Of a DNA stretch of 46,511 nucleotides, positions 1 to 8,345 are shown in pieces. The stretch covers positions 1-46,511 of the forward strand of contig JAEYNX010000011.1 in NCBI GenBank assembly GCA_023412215.1, in the 5' to 3' direction. The DNA comes from Bacillota bacterium. GTDB taxonomy: Bacteria > Bacillota > Clostridia > Oscillospirales > Ruminococcaceae. The position numbers were made by a program, and so were the translations under genes. Positions within the stretch are counted from its first letter, which is position 1; each line of letters starts with the position of its first letter. Under the pieces are notes generated by a model. It did not search any database. It worked only from the letters and a program-made list of their open reading frames with translations, and was not told the DNA's origin.

Positions 1-52
1 CAATGTAAAATAAAGCAGGAATCATAATAAAAGCGCAGTAGGCAAAAACCAC

Positions 53-179
53 GGGCGGGAAAACCCCGCCCCTACACAACTACTGTAGAACGGTGGATAA
101 CCGCGGGCGATTGATAATCGCCCCTACGTATTAAAGACGGTAAATAAACTGTGGGGCGTCGAGGGCGATGCCCCTACAC
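53..179. repeat. Three palindromic GTAGGGG cassettes
   Basis: Three short palindromes, each ending in CCCCTAC: stem GGGCGGG/CCCGCCC at 53-77, GGGCGATT/AATCGCCC at 105-127, and a looser GGGGC/GCCCC one at 153-179. They belong to the dispersed variable-stem family seen throughout the window. Apart from these and a hairpin at 201-232, I see no gene in the first 325 bases. Confidence 0.8.
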
Positions 180-200
180 AATCAGCCCTTGAGAATAAGG

Positions 201-232
201 AAAGAGCGGCAGAAATACCTTGCCGCTCTTTC
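201..232 (-). terminator. Probable terminator of the SleB-type gene
   Basis: AAAGAGCGGCA and TGCCGCTCTTT form a long stem with a short loop. It lies about 95 bases downstream of the minus-strand hydrolase stop. The minus-strand continuation is only moderately T-rich. Confidence 0.6.
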
Positions 233-325
233 CTGTACCCAAACGTCCTTGTATGGGCACCTTATATGCAGCTGACGCCATTGTCAGCGTGGGTTGGGCT
301 AACGCTTGATGGACCGCTCGCCGCC

Positions 326-1036
326 TTAACTGCAGAACAGGTGGCTGCCGATGCGCTTGATAACGGGGCGGGTGCGTATCCATTTGTTCGAGGTCTTGTC
401 GGGGTTGTAGTAGTAGATGGCGCCGCCCGACGGGTCCCACCCGTTGAGGGCGTCCTGCGCGGCACGGCGCGCGCTGTCGGTTACCGGCTCGTTAATCTGA
501 CCGTCGGTAATGGCGGTAAAGGCGCCGGGCTGGTACACCACCCCCGCGAGGGTATTGGGGAAGGAGGGGTGCTTTACGCGGTTAAGCACGCACGCGCCCA
601 CCGCAACCTGCCCGCTGTAAGGCTCGCCGCGCGCCTCCGCCGAGATGATGCGCGCCAAAAGCGCCGCATCCTTGCTGGTACCGGCCGTACCGCCGCTGCC
701 GCCGCCCGAGCCACCGGTGGAGATACCGATTGCCGCCAGCGTCTGCGGGCCCGCGATGCCGTCTACCGTAAGGCCGTTCTTCTTCTGGAACGACTTCACG
801 GCGTTCTGCGTCTGGGTGCCGTAGATGCCGTCCACCGCGCCCGTATAGTAACCCCATTTTTTGAGGTTGGTTTGAATCTTTCTTACCTCTTCGCCCTGCG
901 AGCCGATCTTAGAAAGGGTCTGCACCACGGCCGCGTTTTCGGCCTTTTCGCTCGTATACACCGCCAGCGCGATGATGCACAGGTTGAGCGCGAGAATAAT
1001 GCTTACCTTTAATATTTTAATAATCTTATCCTGCAT
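326..1036 (-). CDS. sleB: Spore cortex-lytic enzyme SleB-type cell-wall hydrolase
   Basis: A 236-residue protein with an N-terminal membrane segment or signal anchor (about residues 8-26), a peptidoglycan-binding domain (about 45-103, with the typical LKKWGYYTGAVDGIYG stretch), a Gly/Ser linker, and a C-terminal SleB-type hydrolase domain. ISAEARGE (Glu134 the likely catalytic acid) opens the last domain. SleB is a lytic transglycosylase acting on muramic-lactam cortex peptidoglycan during germination. I chose the ATG at 1036 over the upstream in-frame ATG at 1135 because GGAAAGG lies a normal distance before it and the anchor then starts directly. It stands alone with its own terminator. It could instead be a vegetative SleB/CwlJ-like hydrolase. 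Confidence 0.87.
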   Translation of the reverse strand: MQDKIIKILKVSIILALNLCIIALAVYTSEKAENAAVVQTLSKIGSQGEEVRKIQTNLKKWGYYTGAVDGIYGTQTQNAVKSFQKKNGLTVDGIAGPQTLAAIGISTGGSGGGSGGTAGTSKDAALLARIISAEARGEPYSGQVAVGACVLNRVKHPSFPNTLAGVVYQPGAFTAITDGQINEPVTDSARRAAQDALNGWDPSGGAIYYYNPDKTSNKWIRTRPVIKRIGSHLFCS

Positions 1037-1120
1037 AAAAACGCCTTTCCGCTCCCCTAAGGTGTGTGAGGAGCAAAAGATAACTTGTGGCTTTCGCCTT
1101 GCATGTCGCGGCAAAGATAT

Positions 1121-1225
1121 TAATACTAACTCCAATAAGAAATAAACCGTAAAAATTCTTTACAAAAGGCGTAAATGAGGCCTTTTGTTTGAATTTTTTC
1201 TGCATTTCTAATTGAAATAAGTATG
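1121..1225. mobile_element. MITE-like element, long type, copy A
   Basis: About 105 bases of AT-rich sequence starting TAATACTAAC and ending AATAAGTATG, so the ends are imperfect inverted repeats of about 20 bases. ACAAAAGGC/GCCTTTTGT forms an internal hairpin. It aligns along its length with the copy at 42070-42161. It sits in the upstream region of the SleB-type gene and may affect its promoter. No transposase is encoded, so it would be non-autonomous. Confidence 0.6.
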
Positions 1226-1408
1226 ACATGATTTCTTCAGCCGCGCATTTAAAGTTTTTCCACCTGAGGCGCTTTTATCCCAGTAATGGATTTTTGAAAA
1301 TTAAGCCAATCGCGCGCACCATGCGCATAACGCGTTCATACAATAGGAGTGAAAGGATGCGGAACCTTTCGTAAATCCCCATACAGGCTTTTGAGAGGGT
1401 GGGTGTAG

Positions 1409-1600
1409 ATGGATGTGTTCGTGGCAGAGCTGCTGTGCCTGATCGGCATCATCCTTGCGGGCATTGCGGCGAGCGTCGTGGCGGGGCTGATGATCGAGCA
1501 ATCGGAGCGCAGGGAGTGCGAGCGCCACCGCGCAGCGGATGCAGCCGACCCGCCGCAGGAACAAGCCAATATACCGGACAGCAACAACGCGGAACGGTAA
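1409..1600 (+). CDS. Small membrane protein of unknown function
   Basis: A 63-residue ORF with one clear hydrophobic helix (about residues 5-27, LLCLIGIILAGIAASVVAGL) followed by a charged, Arg/Glu/Ala-rich tail. The ATG follows GAGAGGG at good spacing. A strong hairpin with a T-run follows at 1650-1686. I do not recognise a family. The ordered layout of ribosome site, membrane helix, stop and terminator supports a real small gene, but the ORF is short and could be chance in GC-rich DNA. Confidence 0.5.
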   Translation: MDVFVAELLCLIGIILAGIAASVVAGLMIEQSERRECERHRAADAADPPQEQANIPDSNNAER

Positions 1601-1649
1601 CAAGTCAAACTATAAAGCATTATATAAGGATGTTATGGATAACGCGTCT

Positions 1650-1686
1650 AAGACGAAGGACTTATCACTGGGCCTTCGTCTTTTTT
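1650..1686 (+). terminator. Rho-independent terminator
   Basis: AGACGAAGG pairs with CCTTCGTCT around a loop and is followed directly by six Ts. It is placed to end the small membrane-protein transcript and overlaps the end of the minus-strand gene at 1665. Confidence 0.8.
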
Positions 1687-2219
1687 GTGTGGAGTTGGTT
1701 TAAATCAATTATAATATTCCCAGACCAGGATAGAAATATGGTTCTTGGCCTCATTTCAAAGATGCTTCGCAGATATTCGCCCATATTAAACACGGGTGAG
1801 ATCGGCCTGTTTTTTGCCTCTAGGGTAACGATACTCGTGCTGATGATCCTTTTCTCGTTCAATCTCACGCGCAATAGCAGTTGGTCGTTCATAATCCCTT
1901 CTATCAAGCCGATCAGTTCGCCGATTACCTGAGGCACGCCGATCTCGCTCTCTGTGCGGTAAACATCTATATCATAATGTGTGTGAAAGTGTTTGCCGAT
2001 ATAAAAAGCAATCTCTTCAAACGAAATTTGAATTTCAATATCTCCGAACCCCTTGTTCGCAGATGGGATTTTAACGACGAAATCGTGCAGACTGTTCGGT
2101 TCCCGGTTTTTGATCAGCTCATGTTGAATATCGGGGAAGTATTGTACAAACGCACGGTAAAAATCCCTTGCAACATCCTCGCTCAGTTTATTGAGCTCCA
2201 TATAATCGTTGTTTGTCAT
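1665..2219 (-). CDS. Hypothetical protein, AT-rich
   Basis: A 184-residue soluble protein with no signal peptide or membrane helix. The start MTNNDYMELN is chosen because AAGAGG lies 7 bases before its ATG; the longer frame starting at 2249 lacks this. The sequence is acidic with alternating hydrophobic segments (DIEIQISFEEIAFYIG, VIGELIGLIEGIM), like a small alpha/beta protein. I do not recognise the family. It is visibly more AT-rich than the conserved genes, which suggests transfer. The length and fold style resemble immunity-type proteins, but this is only an impression. Confidence 0.72.
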   Translation of the reverse strand: MTNNDYMELNKLSEDVARDFYRAFVQYFPDIQHELIKNREPNSLHDFVVKIPSANKGFGDIEIQISFEEIAFYIGKHFHTHYDIDVYRTESEIGVPQVIGELIGLIEGIMNDQLLLRVRLNEKRIISTSIVTLEAKNRPISPVFNMGEYLRSIFEMRPRTIFLSWSGNIIIDLNQLHTKKTKAQ

Positions 2220-2273
2220 GCAATAACCTCTTGGGGCATGCTTTATCACACCCGTTCAATTACTCCTATAGTT

Positions 2274-2305
2274 TAAAACCGCAGGTACAATGCCTGCGGT
2301 TTTAT
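2274..2305. terminator. Bidirectional terminator-like hairpin
   Basis: AAAACCGCAGG pairs with CCTGCGGTTTT around a 6-base loop. A T-rich tail follows on the plus strand. It lies just upstream of the hypothetical gene at 1665-2219; no plus-strand gene ending here is evident. Confidence 0.6.
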
Positions 2306-2457
2306 TATGGGCAGCAAATTTTGTTTTTAACGCCTGCCCGAGGGGCGAAGAATGGGCGGACACACCGGTCCGGCCCGTGTCTGTTTAAATGCAGGACGTC
2401 CCCGACGCACCTCAAGATGTCCACCGCGCCGTTCCCTACAGAGGCAGAGACCACGAT

Positions 2458-3180
2458 GTAGGGGCGGGGTTCTCCCGCCCGTGGCAGAGACAGCCAGTAG
2501 GGGCGATTCATGAATCGCCCCTACATCCTACCTGTGGATAGGTAAATCAACCACGGGGCGTCGGGGCGCTGCCCCCTATCATGCGGCAACAGGGTGGTTA
2601 GGGTTGTAGGGGAGACCTTTGGTCTCCCGCGGATTCTATTCAGCGTGCGGTTAGTCCACGGGCGAACGCAGTTCGCCCGTACAGAATACCTGTGGCGCGC
2701 CATACGACCGTGGCCCGCCGAGGTCGTTGGCCCCCACAACAGAACATGTGCCACAGGGTACCGCCCCGTTATGTGCAACAGGACGGTTGAGGTTGTAGGG
2801 GAGACCTTCGGTCTCCCGCGGATTCTATTCAGCGTGCGGTTAGTCCGCGGGCGAACGCAGTTCGCCCCTACAGAATACCTGTGGCGCGCCATACGACCGT
2901 GGCCCGCCGAGGTCGTTGGCCCCCACAACAGAACATGTGCCACAGGGTACCGCCCCGTTATCTGCAACAGGACGGTTGAGGATTGTAGGGGAGACCTTCG
3001 GTCTCCCGTGGATTTCTCTGAACCTGCGGATGGATGCGGGCGGTTTGGGGTAATACCGCGGGCGCAAAATGCGCGCCTCTACAGGGATTTGCGGTTGGCA
3101 CGCGGGCGGCAAAACGCCGCCCCTACCCTCTCATGCGCATTCAAATCTCCGGCGGAGCGTCGGGGGCACCGCCCCCTAAG
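2458..3180. repeat. Dense palindromic-cassette region
   Basis: About 720 bases with no credible gene, filled with GTAGGGG palindromes. Stems include GGGCGGG/CCCGCCC (2458-2481), a perfect 28-base palindrome centred on GATTCATGAATC (2497-2524), GGGAGACC/GGTCTCCC (2606-2629 and two later copies) and GGGCGAAC/GTTCGCCC. The open frames crossing this block on both strands are by-products of the repeats. Confidence 0.85.
2595..3011. repeat. Tandem composite repeat, period about 189 bases
   Basis: The GTAGGGGAGACC hairpin occurs at 2606, 2795 and 2985. The two full intervals are almost identical, including the linker with CCTGTGGCGCGCCATACGAC and the hairpin pair inside each. This is a recent tandem duplication of one composite unit, with a third partial copy. 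Confidence 0.9.
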
Positions 3181-3202
3181 GCAATGTCATTTCTGAAAAT
3201 AT

Positions 3203-4423
3203 CTACACCCCCGCGCCGGTCTCCTCCGCAAGGGTCTCGGGGGGAAGGGCGTCGGCAGGCGCTGCCAGCGTCACCTCGCCGCTCTTGCCGTCAACCCTGC
3301 GCTTGTAGGCAAACCCGCAGATGACCGAGGTGAGCGGCGACACCATCACAAGGCCGAGGCAGCCCACGAAGGTGTGCAGGATTTCCGAGGCGATCATCTT
3401 GGAGTTAAAGATGTTGAGCATCGGCGTGCCCTGCGCCATGTACACCATCATCACCGAGATGTAGCTGCCCATGTAGGCGAGCAGCAGGGTCGTGGTCTGG
3501 CTGCCCACCACCGAGCGCCCGATGGTCAGGCCCGAAAGGATAAGGCTTTTGCGGGAGATATCGGGGTTGTTTTTAACCACCTCGTCCAGCGCCGCCGAGA
3601 TGTCGATGGCAAGGTCGAGGATGGCGCCCGAGCAGGCAAGGTAGATGCCCGCCTGAAAGATGGCGGTGAGGTCGAGCGATTCAAAGCCCGCGTAGAGCAG
3701 CGACTCCGACCACTGCATCACCGCGCCGTGGATGCCGAACAGCTGCCCGAACAGGACGGCGAGCAGGCAGGTGACCAGCGAGCAGAACACCGCGCCGCCG
3801 ATGGCGGCGTACGCCTTTTTGGTAAAGCCCGCCACCAGCAGCAGCGTCGCCACCGTAATGACGTTGCCCACGATAAGCGCCACCAGAATGGGGCTGACGC
3901 CCTTTAGCATCAGCGGGATGAGCACCTTCCAGATGCACAGCAGGGCAAAAGCGAAGGAGAGCAGCGTGCGCACCCCCGTAAAGCCCGAAAAGAGGATGAT
4001 GCAGACGGCGAAGATGCCGATGAGCAGCAGCTCCTTGCTGATGCGGTAGTGCTCGATCATGTTCGCGAAGATAATGTTGTTGTTTGCGTCCCGCTCGAGC
4101 AGCACCCACGCGGTGTCGCCCGGCACAAAGGTTTTGTCAAACTCCATCCGGCCGGTATACAGGTTGGTGCCCTTGGTCTGCTCGCCCTTGTGCGAGCCCG
4201 ACTCGATGAGCAGGGTGCACTCCTGCCCCCCCTGCTTGATCAGGCCGTTTTCATACACGCTCTCGTTGTTTACGTTAAGCACCTTGGCGCGTACGCCTTC
4301 GGCGTTGACGTAAATCTGCTCCTCAAACCCCGTGGGGATAAAGAACAGCACCGCGAGCACGCAGACAAACACCAGCACGAATACGGCCTCTTTACGGTTG
4401 ATGCGTTTTAGTAACTCGTTCAT
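3203..4423 (-). CDS. YibE/F-family multi-pass membrane protein
   Basis: A 406-residue integral membrane protein. One hydrophobic helix near the N-terminus (about 14-30) is followed by a soluble stretch (about 35-135), then seven or so helices. The region with SGFTGVRTLLSFAFALL and GLTIGRSVVGSQTTTLLLAY is characteristic of the YibE/F family, whose biochemical role is not established (transport is often suggested). The start MNELLKRINRK is chosen because GAGAGG precedes it; the longer frame to 4483 adds a poorly conserved leader. The last 30 residues are a polar Ala/Glu/Pro tail. It stands alone, 90 bases before the phosphatase gene in transcription order. Confidence 0.85.
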   Translation of the reverse strand: MNELLKRINRKEAVFVLVFVCVLAVLFFIPTGFEEQIYVNAEGVRAKVLNVNNESVYENGLIKQGGQECTLLIESGSHKGEQTKGTNLYTGRMEFDKTFVPGDTAWVLLERDANNNIIFANMIEHYRISKELLLIGIFAVCIILFSGFTGVRTLLSFAFALLCIWKVLIPLMLKGVSPILVALIVGNVITVATLLLVAGFTKKAYAAIGGAVFCSLVTCLLAVLFGQLFGIHGAVMQWSESLLYAGFESLDLTAIFQAGIYLACSGAILDLAIDISAALDEVVKNNPDISRKSLILSGLTIGRSVVGSQTTTLLLAYMGSYISVMMVYMAQGTPMLNIFNSKMIASEILHTFVGCLGLVMVSPLTSVICGFAYKRRVDGKSGEVTLAAPADALPPETLAEETGAGV

Positions 4424-4513
4424 AAAAAACCTCTCTATATAGGCAAAACCGGACTCTCGTCCGGTCTGCCGATGGGCGGACAATACCGCCGCAGTATTTG
4501 AAGGAATATTACT

Positions 4514-6034
4514 TTACAGGCCGCAAACCTCAACAAGCTTTTTGAAGATGTCGGTGTTGTCGTAGGAGCCCGCAAAGGTCTCGGCGCTTGCGCCCGTGGC
4601 GTATACGGGAACGGGAACGCCGGTGTGCGCGTAGGAGGTCCAGCCGATGCCCGCCTTGTTGTTGATGATGTGGGTAAGGGTTACCGAAAGCGGGTCGTAG
4701 GTGCTGTAGAGCAGGCCTGCTTCCGCTGTCTTGCTGCGCTCCTCGGCGGGCTTCATCGACTCTGCAAAACCGTCCTGCAGCTTTTTAAACTCGAATTCAT
4801 CCATCACAAAGGGCTTGTTGGCCTCTGCCTGCACATCGGCGTCGGTGGGGGCGAGCAGGCCGAAGTTCTCTTTAATAACAGGCAGTACGTCCTCTAAGGT
4901 GAGGTTGGGGTTCTCTTCCTTCATCTTGCCGATCAGGCTGTCGAAGGCTACATAGGAAATCTTCTGCTTGCTTAAGATGTCAAACGCGGTGTTGTAGCCG
5001 GTAGCGGCGTAGCCGATGGTCATACCGCCGGTCTCGTGGTCGCCGGTTACAAGGATAAGGGTCTCGTCGGGATGCTGCTTCGCGAAGTCTACCGCTACCT
5101 GAATGGCGTTCTCTAAGCCGATAACATCGGTGATGGTGCTCTTGGCGTCGTTGGCGTGAGCCGCCCAGTCTACCTTGCCGGATTCGCACATCATAAAGAA
5201 GCCGTTGTCGTTGTCGAGCACGTCAATGCCCTTTCTTACGTAGTCGGCGAGCACCAGCTCACCCTCTTTAACGTCCATTGTGTAGGGCAGCGAGCCGGAG
5301 TCCTCGGTTACGGGGGTTACGGCGTATACCTTGCCGGAGGAAGCGTTAAGGGCCTCGATCTCTTCCTTGGTCTTGGCAATCTTGTAGCCCTTGCTCGCGA
5401 TGTACTCCATTACGTCGGGCTGGTCTTTGTTTGCGCCGGTGGGCTTGTTTACCGTGCCGCCGCCGAAGTAGTCAAAGCCGCTGTCGGCAAGCTGCTTGGC
5501 GATGTCGTAGTACTCCTCGCGGGAGGCGATATGGGCGTAGAAGGCGGCGGGGGTGGCATGGTTAATGGTAACGCTCGAAACAATACCGATCTTCTTGCCG
5601 GCCTTCTTGAGCATTTCGGTAATGCTCTCAGGCTTGGTGGTCTTGTCCACCTCAAGGCCAAGCACGCCGCTGTGGGTTTTAACGCCGCACGAGATGGCGG
5701 TGGCGGTGGAGGCGGAATCGGGGCAGAAGGAGGTGGAGTCGTAGGTGGTGGCAACGCCCGCTACGGGGAACTGGGTGAAGTTAAGGCTCTTGGTGGCTAC
5801 CTCGCCGGAAGTGTTGTTGCCGTTTAAAACCTGCGCTGCGTTTACCTGCACGTAGGACATGCCGTCACCGATGAACAGGAACACATACTTGGGGGCCTTC
5901 GCAGTCTCAACTACGGGTGCGGAACTTACCGCCTCGGACGCAGCGGGAGCCGGAGCGGGAGTTGTGGGAGCGCAGCCTGCAGCTGCAACTAAGATCGTCA
6001 GCAGGCTTAACGCCACTGCCAAAATCTTTTTCAT
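4514..6034 (-). CDS. phoA: Alkaline phosphatase, lipoprotein form
   Basis: A 506-residue exported phosphomonoesterase of the PhoA superfamily. The N-terminus is a lipoprotein signal with lipobox AAGC (Cys21) and an Ala/Pro/Ser linker. Metal and active-site motifs are present: IGDGMS (about 55-60), the nucleophile region PDSASTATA (Ser107), NHATPAAFYAH, and VTGDHETGGM for the zinc ligands. It should release inorganic phosphate at the outer membrane face. GGAGGAG precedes the ATG at good spacing. It lies downstream of no other gene in its direction, so it is likely monocistronic. No Pho box could be recognised by eye. Its codons match its GC-rich neighbours. Confidence 0.93.
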   Translation of the reverse strand: MKKILAVALSLLTILVAAAGCAPTTPAPAPAASEAVSSAPVVETAKAPKYVFLFIGDGMSYVQVNAAQVLNGNNTSGEVATKSLNFTQFPVAGVATTYDSTSFCPDSASTATAISCGVKTHSGVLGLEVDKTTKPESITEMLKKAGKKIGIVSSVTINHATPAAFYAHIASREEYYDIAKQLADSGFDYFGGGTVNKPTGANKDQPDVMEYIASKGYKIAKTKEEIEALNASSGKVYAVTPVTEDSGSLPYTMDVKEGELVLADYVRKGIDVLDNDNGFFMMCESGKVDWAAHANDAKSTITDVIGLENAIQVAVDFAKQHPDETLILVTGDHETGGMTIGYAATGYNTAFDILSKQKISYVAFDSLIGKMKEENPNLTLEDVLPVIKENFGLLAPTDADVQAEANKPFVMDEFEFKKLQDGFAESMKPAEERSKTAEAGLLYSTYDPLSVTLTHIINNKAGIGWTSYAHTGVPVPVYATGASAETFAGSYDNTDIFKKLVEVCGL

Positions 6035-6109
6035 GGTTACTTCTCCTCCATCATATGTCTCGTTTTAAAGCCAAAGCTTACCTTATTATTATAAGGTAGA
6101 GAGGTAAAA

Positions 6110-6160
6110 TTCAAAGCAACCACAGGTAAAGCTTGGTTAAAGAATGGGTATACTTCCATT
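6110..6160. repeat. Left direct repeat flanking the VanZ-like gene
   Basis: This stretch and 6970-7020 share CACAGGTAAAGCT, AAAGAATGG and TTCCATT in the same order, exactly 860 bases apart. Each contains an AATGG/CCATT mini-hairpin. The pair brackets the VanZ-like gene. Confidence 0.6.
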
Positions 6161-6390
6161 TATTTCAATATTGCCCTACTCTTATTCTTGCCTGCTCCCC
6201 GGCGGGCTTTGCCGCCTCTCCAAACCGTTTCGTCGCTTTTTAAGTGGGTGACGCAGACAAAGGCAGAACTTTTCGTTTCTATTGCTACAGGACATATGGT
6301 AGAATAACCGCAGAGCGTTTTTTCTACCTTTCTATTTCAATACCCCGCCCACGGCGATAGGCAATTATACCGCAAAAGCGGCTGTATTTA

Positions 6391-6399
6391 TGGTATAAT
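6391..6399 (+). promoter_or_regulatory. Extended -10 promoter of the VanZ-like gene
   Basis: TGGTATAAT is an extended -10 (TG, one base, TATAAT), 37 bases before the start codon. No good -35 hexamer is visible, as is common for extended -10 promoters. Confidence 0.55.
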
Positions 6400-6435
6400 A
6401 GAAAAAGTAAAGCTGGCCCCTGAAAGGATAGTTCG

Positions 6436-6945
6436 ATGAAATCACGAAAATTGACCATAGCACTATTCATATTTTATTTGCTGGTGCTCTCATGGATCAT
6501 TCTGTTAAAAACCAGATTCTCCTTCGCCTCCTTAGAAACCGTCAGAGGTATTAATCTTATCCCGTTTGGCAAAATGCTTATTCTAAACGGGTCGCCCAGT
6601 TATAACGAGATTATCTACAACGGGCTGGTCTTTGTGCCTTTTGGTGTTTTTATCGGCATGCTTAGCAAGAAGCGCACCTTTGTAACGCTGATTGTGCCGA
6701 CGATGCTGTTAAGCCTGTTTTTTGAGGCCATTCAGTATATCTTTGCGATTGGGGTCAGTGACATTACGGATTTAATGGCAAACACCCTCGGCGGCATTTT
6801 TGGTATTGGGATATTCTTTCTATTCCATAAGATATGCAAGGAGAATGTCTATAAGGTACTGAATATCACGGCGCTGATTCTGGGGTTTTTACTGGTTGCG
6901 GCTCTTGCCGTGATAAGGGTTTTCTTCCTGAGGAATATCGGTTAA
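6436..6945 (+). CDS. VanZ-like family membrane protein
   Basis: A 169-residue protein with four to five predicted membrane helices. INLIPFG near residue 39, a GLVFVPFGVFIG helix, and FEAIQYIFAIGVSDITDLMANTLGG are the hallmark sequence of the VanZ-like family. VanZ itself gives low-level teicoplanin resistance; most relatives in gut Firmicutes have no proven role. GAAAGGA precedes the ATG and a terminator follows the gene. The gene is much more AT-rich than its neighbours and lies between two copies of a 50-base direct repeat, so it may have arrived as a unit. Confidence 0.85.
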   Translation: MKSRKLTIALFIFYLLVLSWIILLKTRFSFASLETVRGINLIPFGKMLILNGSPSYNEIIYNGLVFVPFGVFIGMLSKKRTFVTLIVPTMLLSLFFEAIQYIFAIGVSDITDLMANTLGGIFGIGIFFLFHKICKENVYKVLNITALILGFLLVAALAVIRVFFLRNIG

Positions 6946-6969
6946 ACGGCTTAGGGCAGTGAGATGAAG

Positions 6970-7020
6970 TTCAACATGGCCACAGGTAAAGCTCCATAAA
7001 AGAATGGTGTTGTTCCATTC
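6970..7020. repeat. Right direct repeat flanking the VanZ-like gene
   Basis: Partner of the repeat at 6110-6160. It starts 25 bases after the VanZ-like stop codon and ends just before the terminator. Confidence 0.6.
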
Positions 7021-7026
7021 AACACA

Positions 7027-7055
7027 AAAGGCGGGATTGCTCCCGCCTTTTTTTT
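7027..7055 (+). terminator. Rho-independent terminator of the VanZ-like gene
   Basis: AAAGGCGGGA pairs with TCCCGCCTTT around a 4-base loop and runs into a row of Ts. On the minus strand the same stem can serve the end of the EamA gene at 7072. Confidence 0.88.
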
Positions 7056-7071
7056 GATCTTATTCTGTTTG

Positions 7072-8043
7072 CTAAGAGCCCACGGTCACGTCGTCCTTTA
7101 CCGGCTGCGGCTCGGGGTCTTCTTCAAGAAGCTGCGGCAGCGGGTCTTCGTGCACCGGCTTTTGACGCTGCTCGGAGAGGATAAGCCCCGCCAAAATCAG
7201 CATCGAGCCGATTACCGAGACGGCCGTCAGCTGCTCGTGCAGGATGATGACCGACGACACCACCGCCACCACGGGCACCACATAGATATAGGCGTTGGTT
7301 TTGATGGTGCCGAGGATGGTGAGCGTCCAGTTCCAGGTGACAAAGCAGAGCGCGGAGGCCCCCAGGCCAAGGTAGAGCAGGTTTAACAGGTTCTCGGTCT
7401 TTAAAATGTCGTCAAAGCGGATGTTAAAATTCATAAAGGGGAGGGTGGGGAGCATAAACACCAGCCCGTAGAAGAAGATGCGGCGGGTACAGGCGATATT
7501 GTTAAACGGCAGGTCGGCGACCTTGCGCATGAAGATGGAGTAAAAGGCCCACGCCAGCGCCGCCAGTACCGCCAGCAGGTCGCCCACGGGGTTGAGCTTT
7601 AAAACAAACCGCCCGTTAAAGCTCACCAGCACGATGCCTACGATGGCGATGACGAACCCCACAAAGAAGCGCACGTGGGGCCGTTCGCCCTTTAAAAAGA
7701 TGGGCACCAGTATCGCGGTAAAAAAGGGCGACACCGCCACGATAATGCCGACGTTGGAGGCGGTGGAGTACACCAGCGCCATGTTTTCAAGCAGAAAATA
7801 GAGCGTGACCCCGCACACACCCGCGCCCATAAACAGCAGCTCGTCCTTTAAGCGCGTGGTTTTTACAATGTGCGGATGCACGGCCAGCAGCACGATATAG
7901 CCGAGCGCAAAGCGCAGAAACAGAATCTCGACCGGGGAGAAATCCTTTAGCAGCACCTTGGTGGAGATAAAGGTGGTGCCCCAAAGGATGATGGTAAACA
8001 GGGCGGTAAGATGCCCCGCTGCCTGCAGGCGGTTTTTGGTCAT
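7072..8043 (-). CDS. EamA/DMT-family transporter
   Basis: A 323-residue protein with ten predicted membrane helices in two EamA repeats (about 10-140 and 155-290), the drug/metabolite transporter layout. The motifs LWGTTFISTK near the N-terminus, VSPFFTAILVPIFLKGE at the end of the first repeat, and VVPVVAVVSSVIILHEQLT in the second are typical. The substrate cannot be told from sequence. The last 35 residues are an acidic, Pro-rich cytoplasmic tail. GGAGG precedes the ATG. The gene is monocistronic and converges on the VanZ-like gene. Confidence 0.9.
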   Translation of the reverse strand: MTKNRLQAAGHLTALFTIILWGTTFISTKVLLKDFSPVEILFLRFALGYIVLLAVHPHIVKTTRLKDELLFMGAGVCGVTLYFLLENMALVYSTASNVGIIVAVSPFFTAILVPIFLKGERPHVRFFVGFVIAIVGIVLVSFNGRFVLKLNPVGDLLAVLAALAWAFYSIFMRKVADLPFNNIACTRRIFFYGLVFMLPTLPFMNFNIRFDDILKTENLLNLLYLGLGASALCFVTWNWTLTILGTIKTNAYIYVVPVVAVVSSVIILHEQLTAVSVIGSMLILAGLILSEQRQKPVHEDPLPQLLEEDPEPQPVKDDVTVGS

Positions 8044-8243
8044 AGGTCCTCCAAAGCGGTGCGAAAAGCGATAGCGAGATAAAATGAATTTTCAGCATCC
8101 CATGCTGAACGGGGGCAGCCTGAAAAGGGGGGATACCGCCTGCTTTATAAAGTAAGCAGTATCCGCTTTCGCGGCCCCGCTTCAATATCCTTTGCTTTCT
8201 GCTCATGCTTTCTCTTCAGTTTTTAATTTTATCTGCGTATTGC

Positions 8244-8318
8244 AGATACTACTACTTCTTCATTAAAAAAGTGATAAAATCACTTTTTTAATCCCCGCCT
8301 TTGGCGGTATGAGTATTG
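8244..8318. mobile_element. MITE-like element, short type, copy B
   Basis: About 75 bases with AAAAAGTGAT/ATCACTTTTT hairpin and then CCGCC/GGCGG, closely matching the copy upstream of dnaA (18528-18598). Ends are GATACTACT and GAGTATTG, degenerate forms of the family terminal repeat. The first hairpin carries A and T runs and would terminate transcription both ways. Confidence 0.6.
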
Positions 8319-8345
8319 AACGGTAATTCGGCGGCTTATAGCCTA

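Noticed and set aside
201..232. Hairpin at 201-232 as another GTAGGG cassette
   Set aside because: It lacks the constant GTAGGG/CCCTAC ends and is placed as a terminator for the hydrolase gene.
266..1012. 248-codon plus-strand frame across the SleB-type gene
   Set aside because: Shadow of the minus-strand gene in GC-rich DNA; the minus frame has recognisable domains and a ribosome site.
2595..3011. Regular repeats that could be read as a CRISPR array
   Set aside because: Units are about 189 bases, with palindromes of different stems and no uniform short repeat with unique spacers; no cas genes are nearby.
2521..3196. Long open frames on both strands through the repeat block
   Set aside because: Their products repeat the same peptide because the DNA is tandem; no ribosome sites and no known domain.
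5156..5827. 223-codon plus-strand frame across the phosphatase gene
   Set aside because: Gly/Val-rich shadow opposite a clear PhoA protein; no ribosome site.
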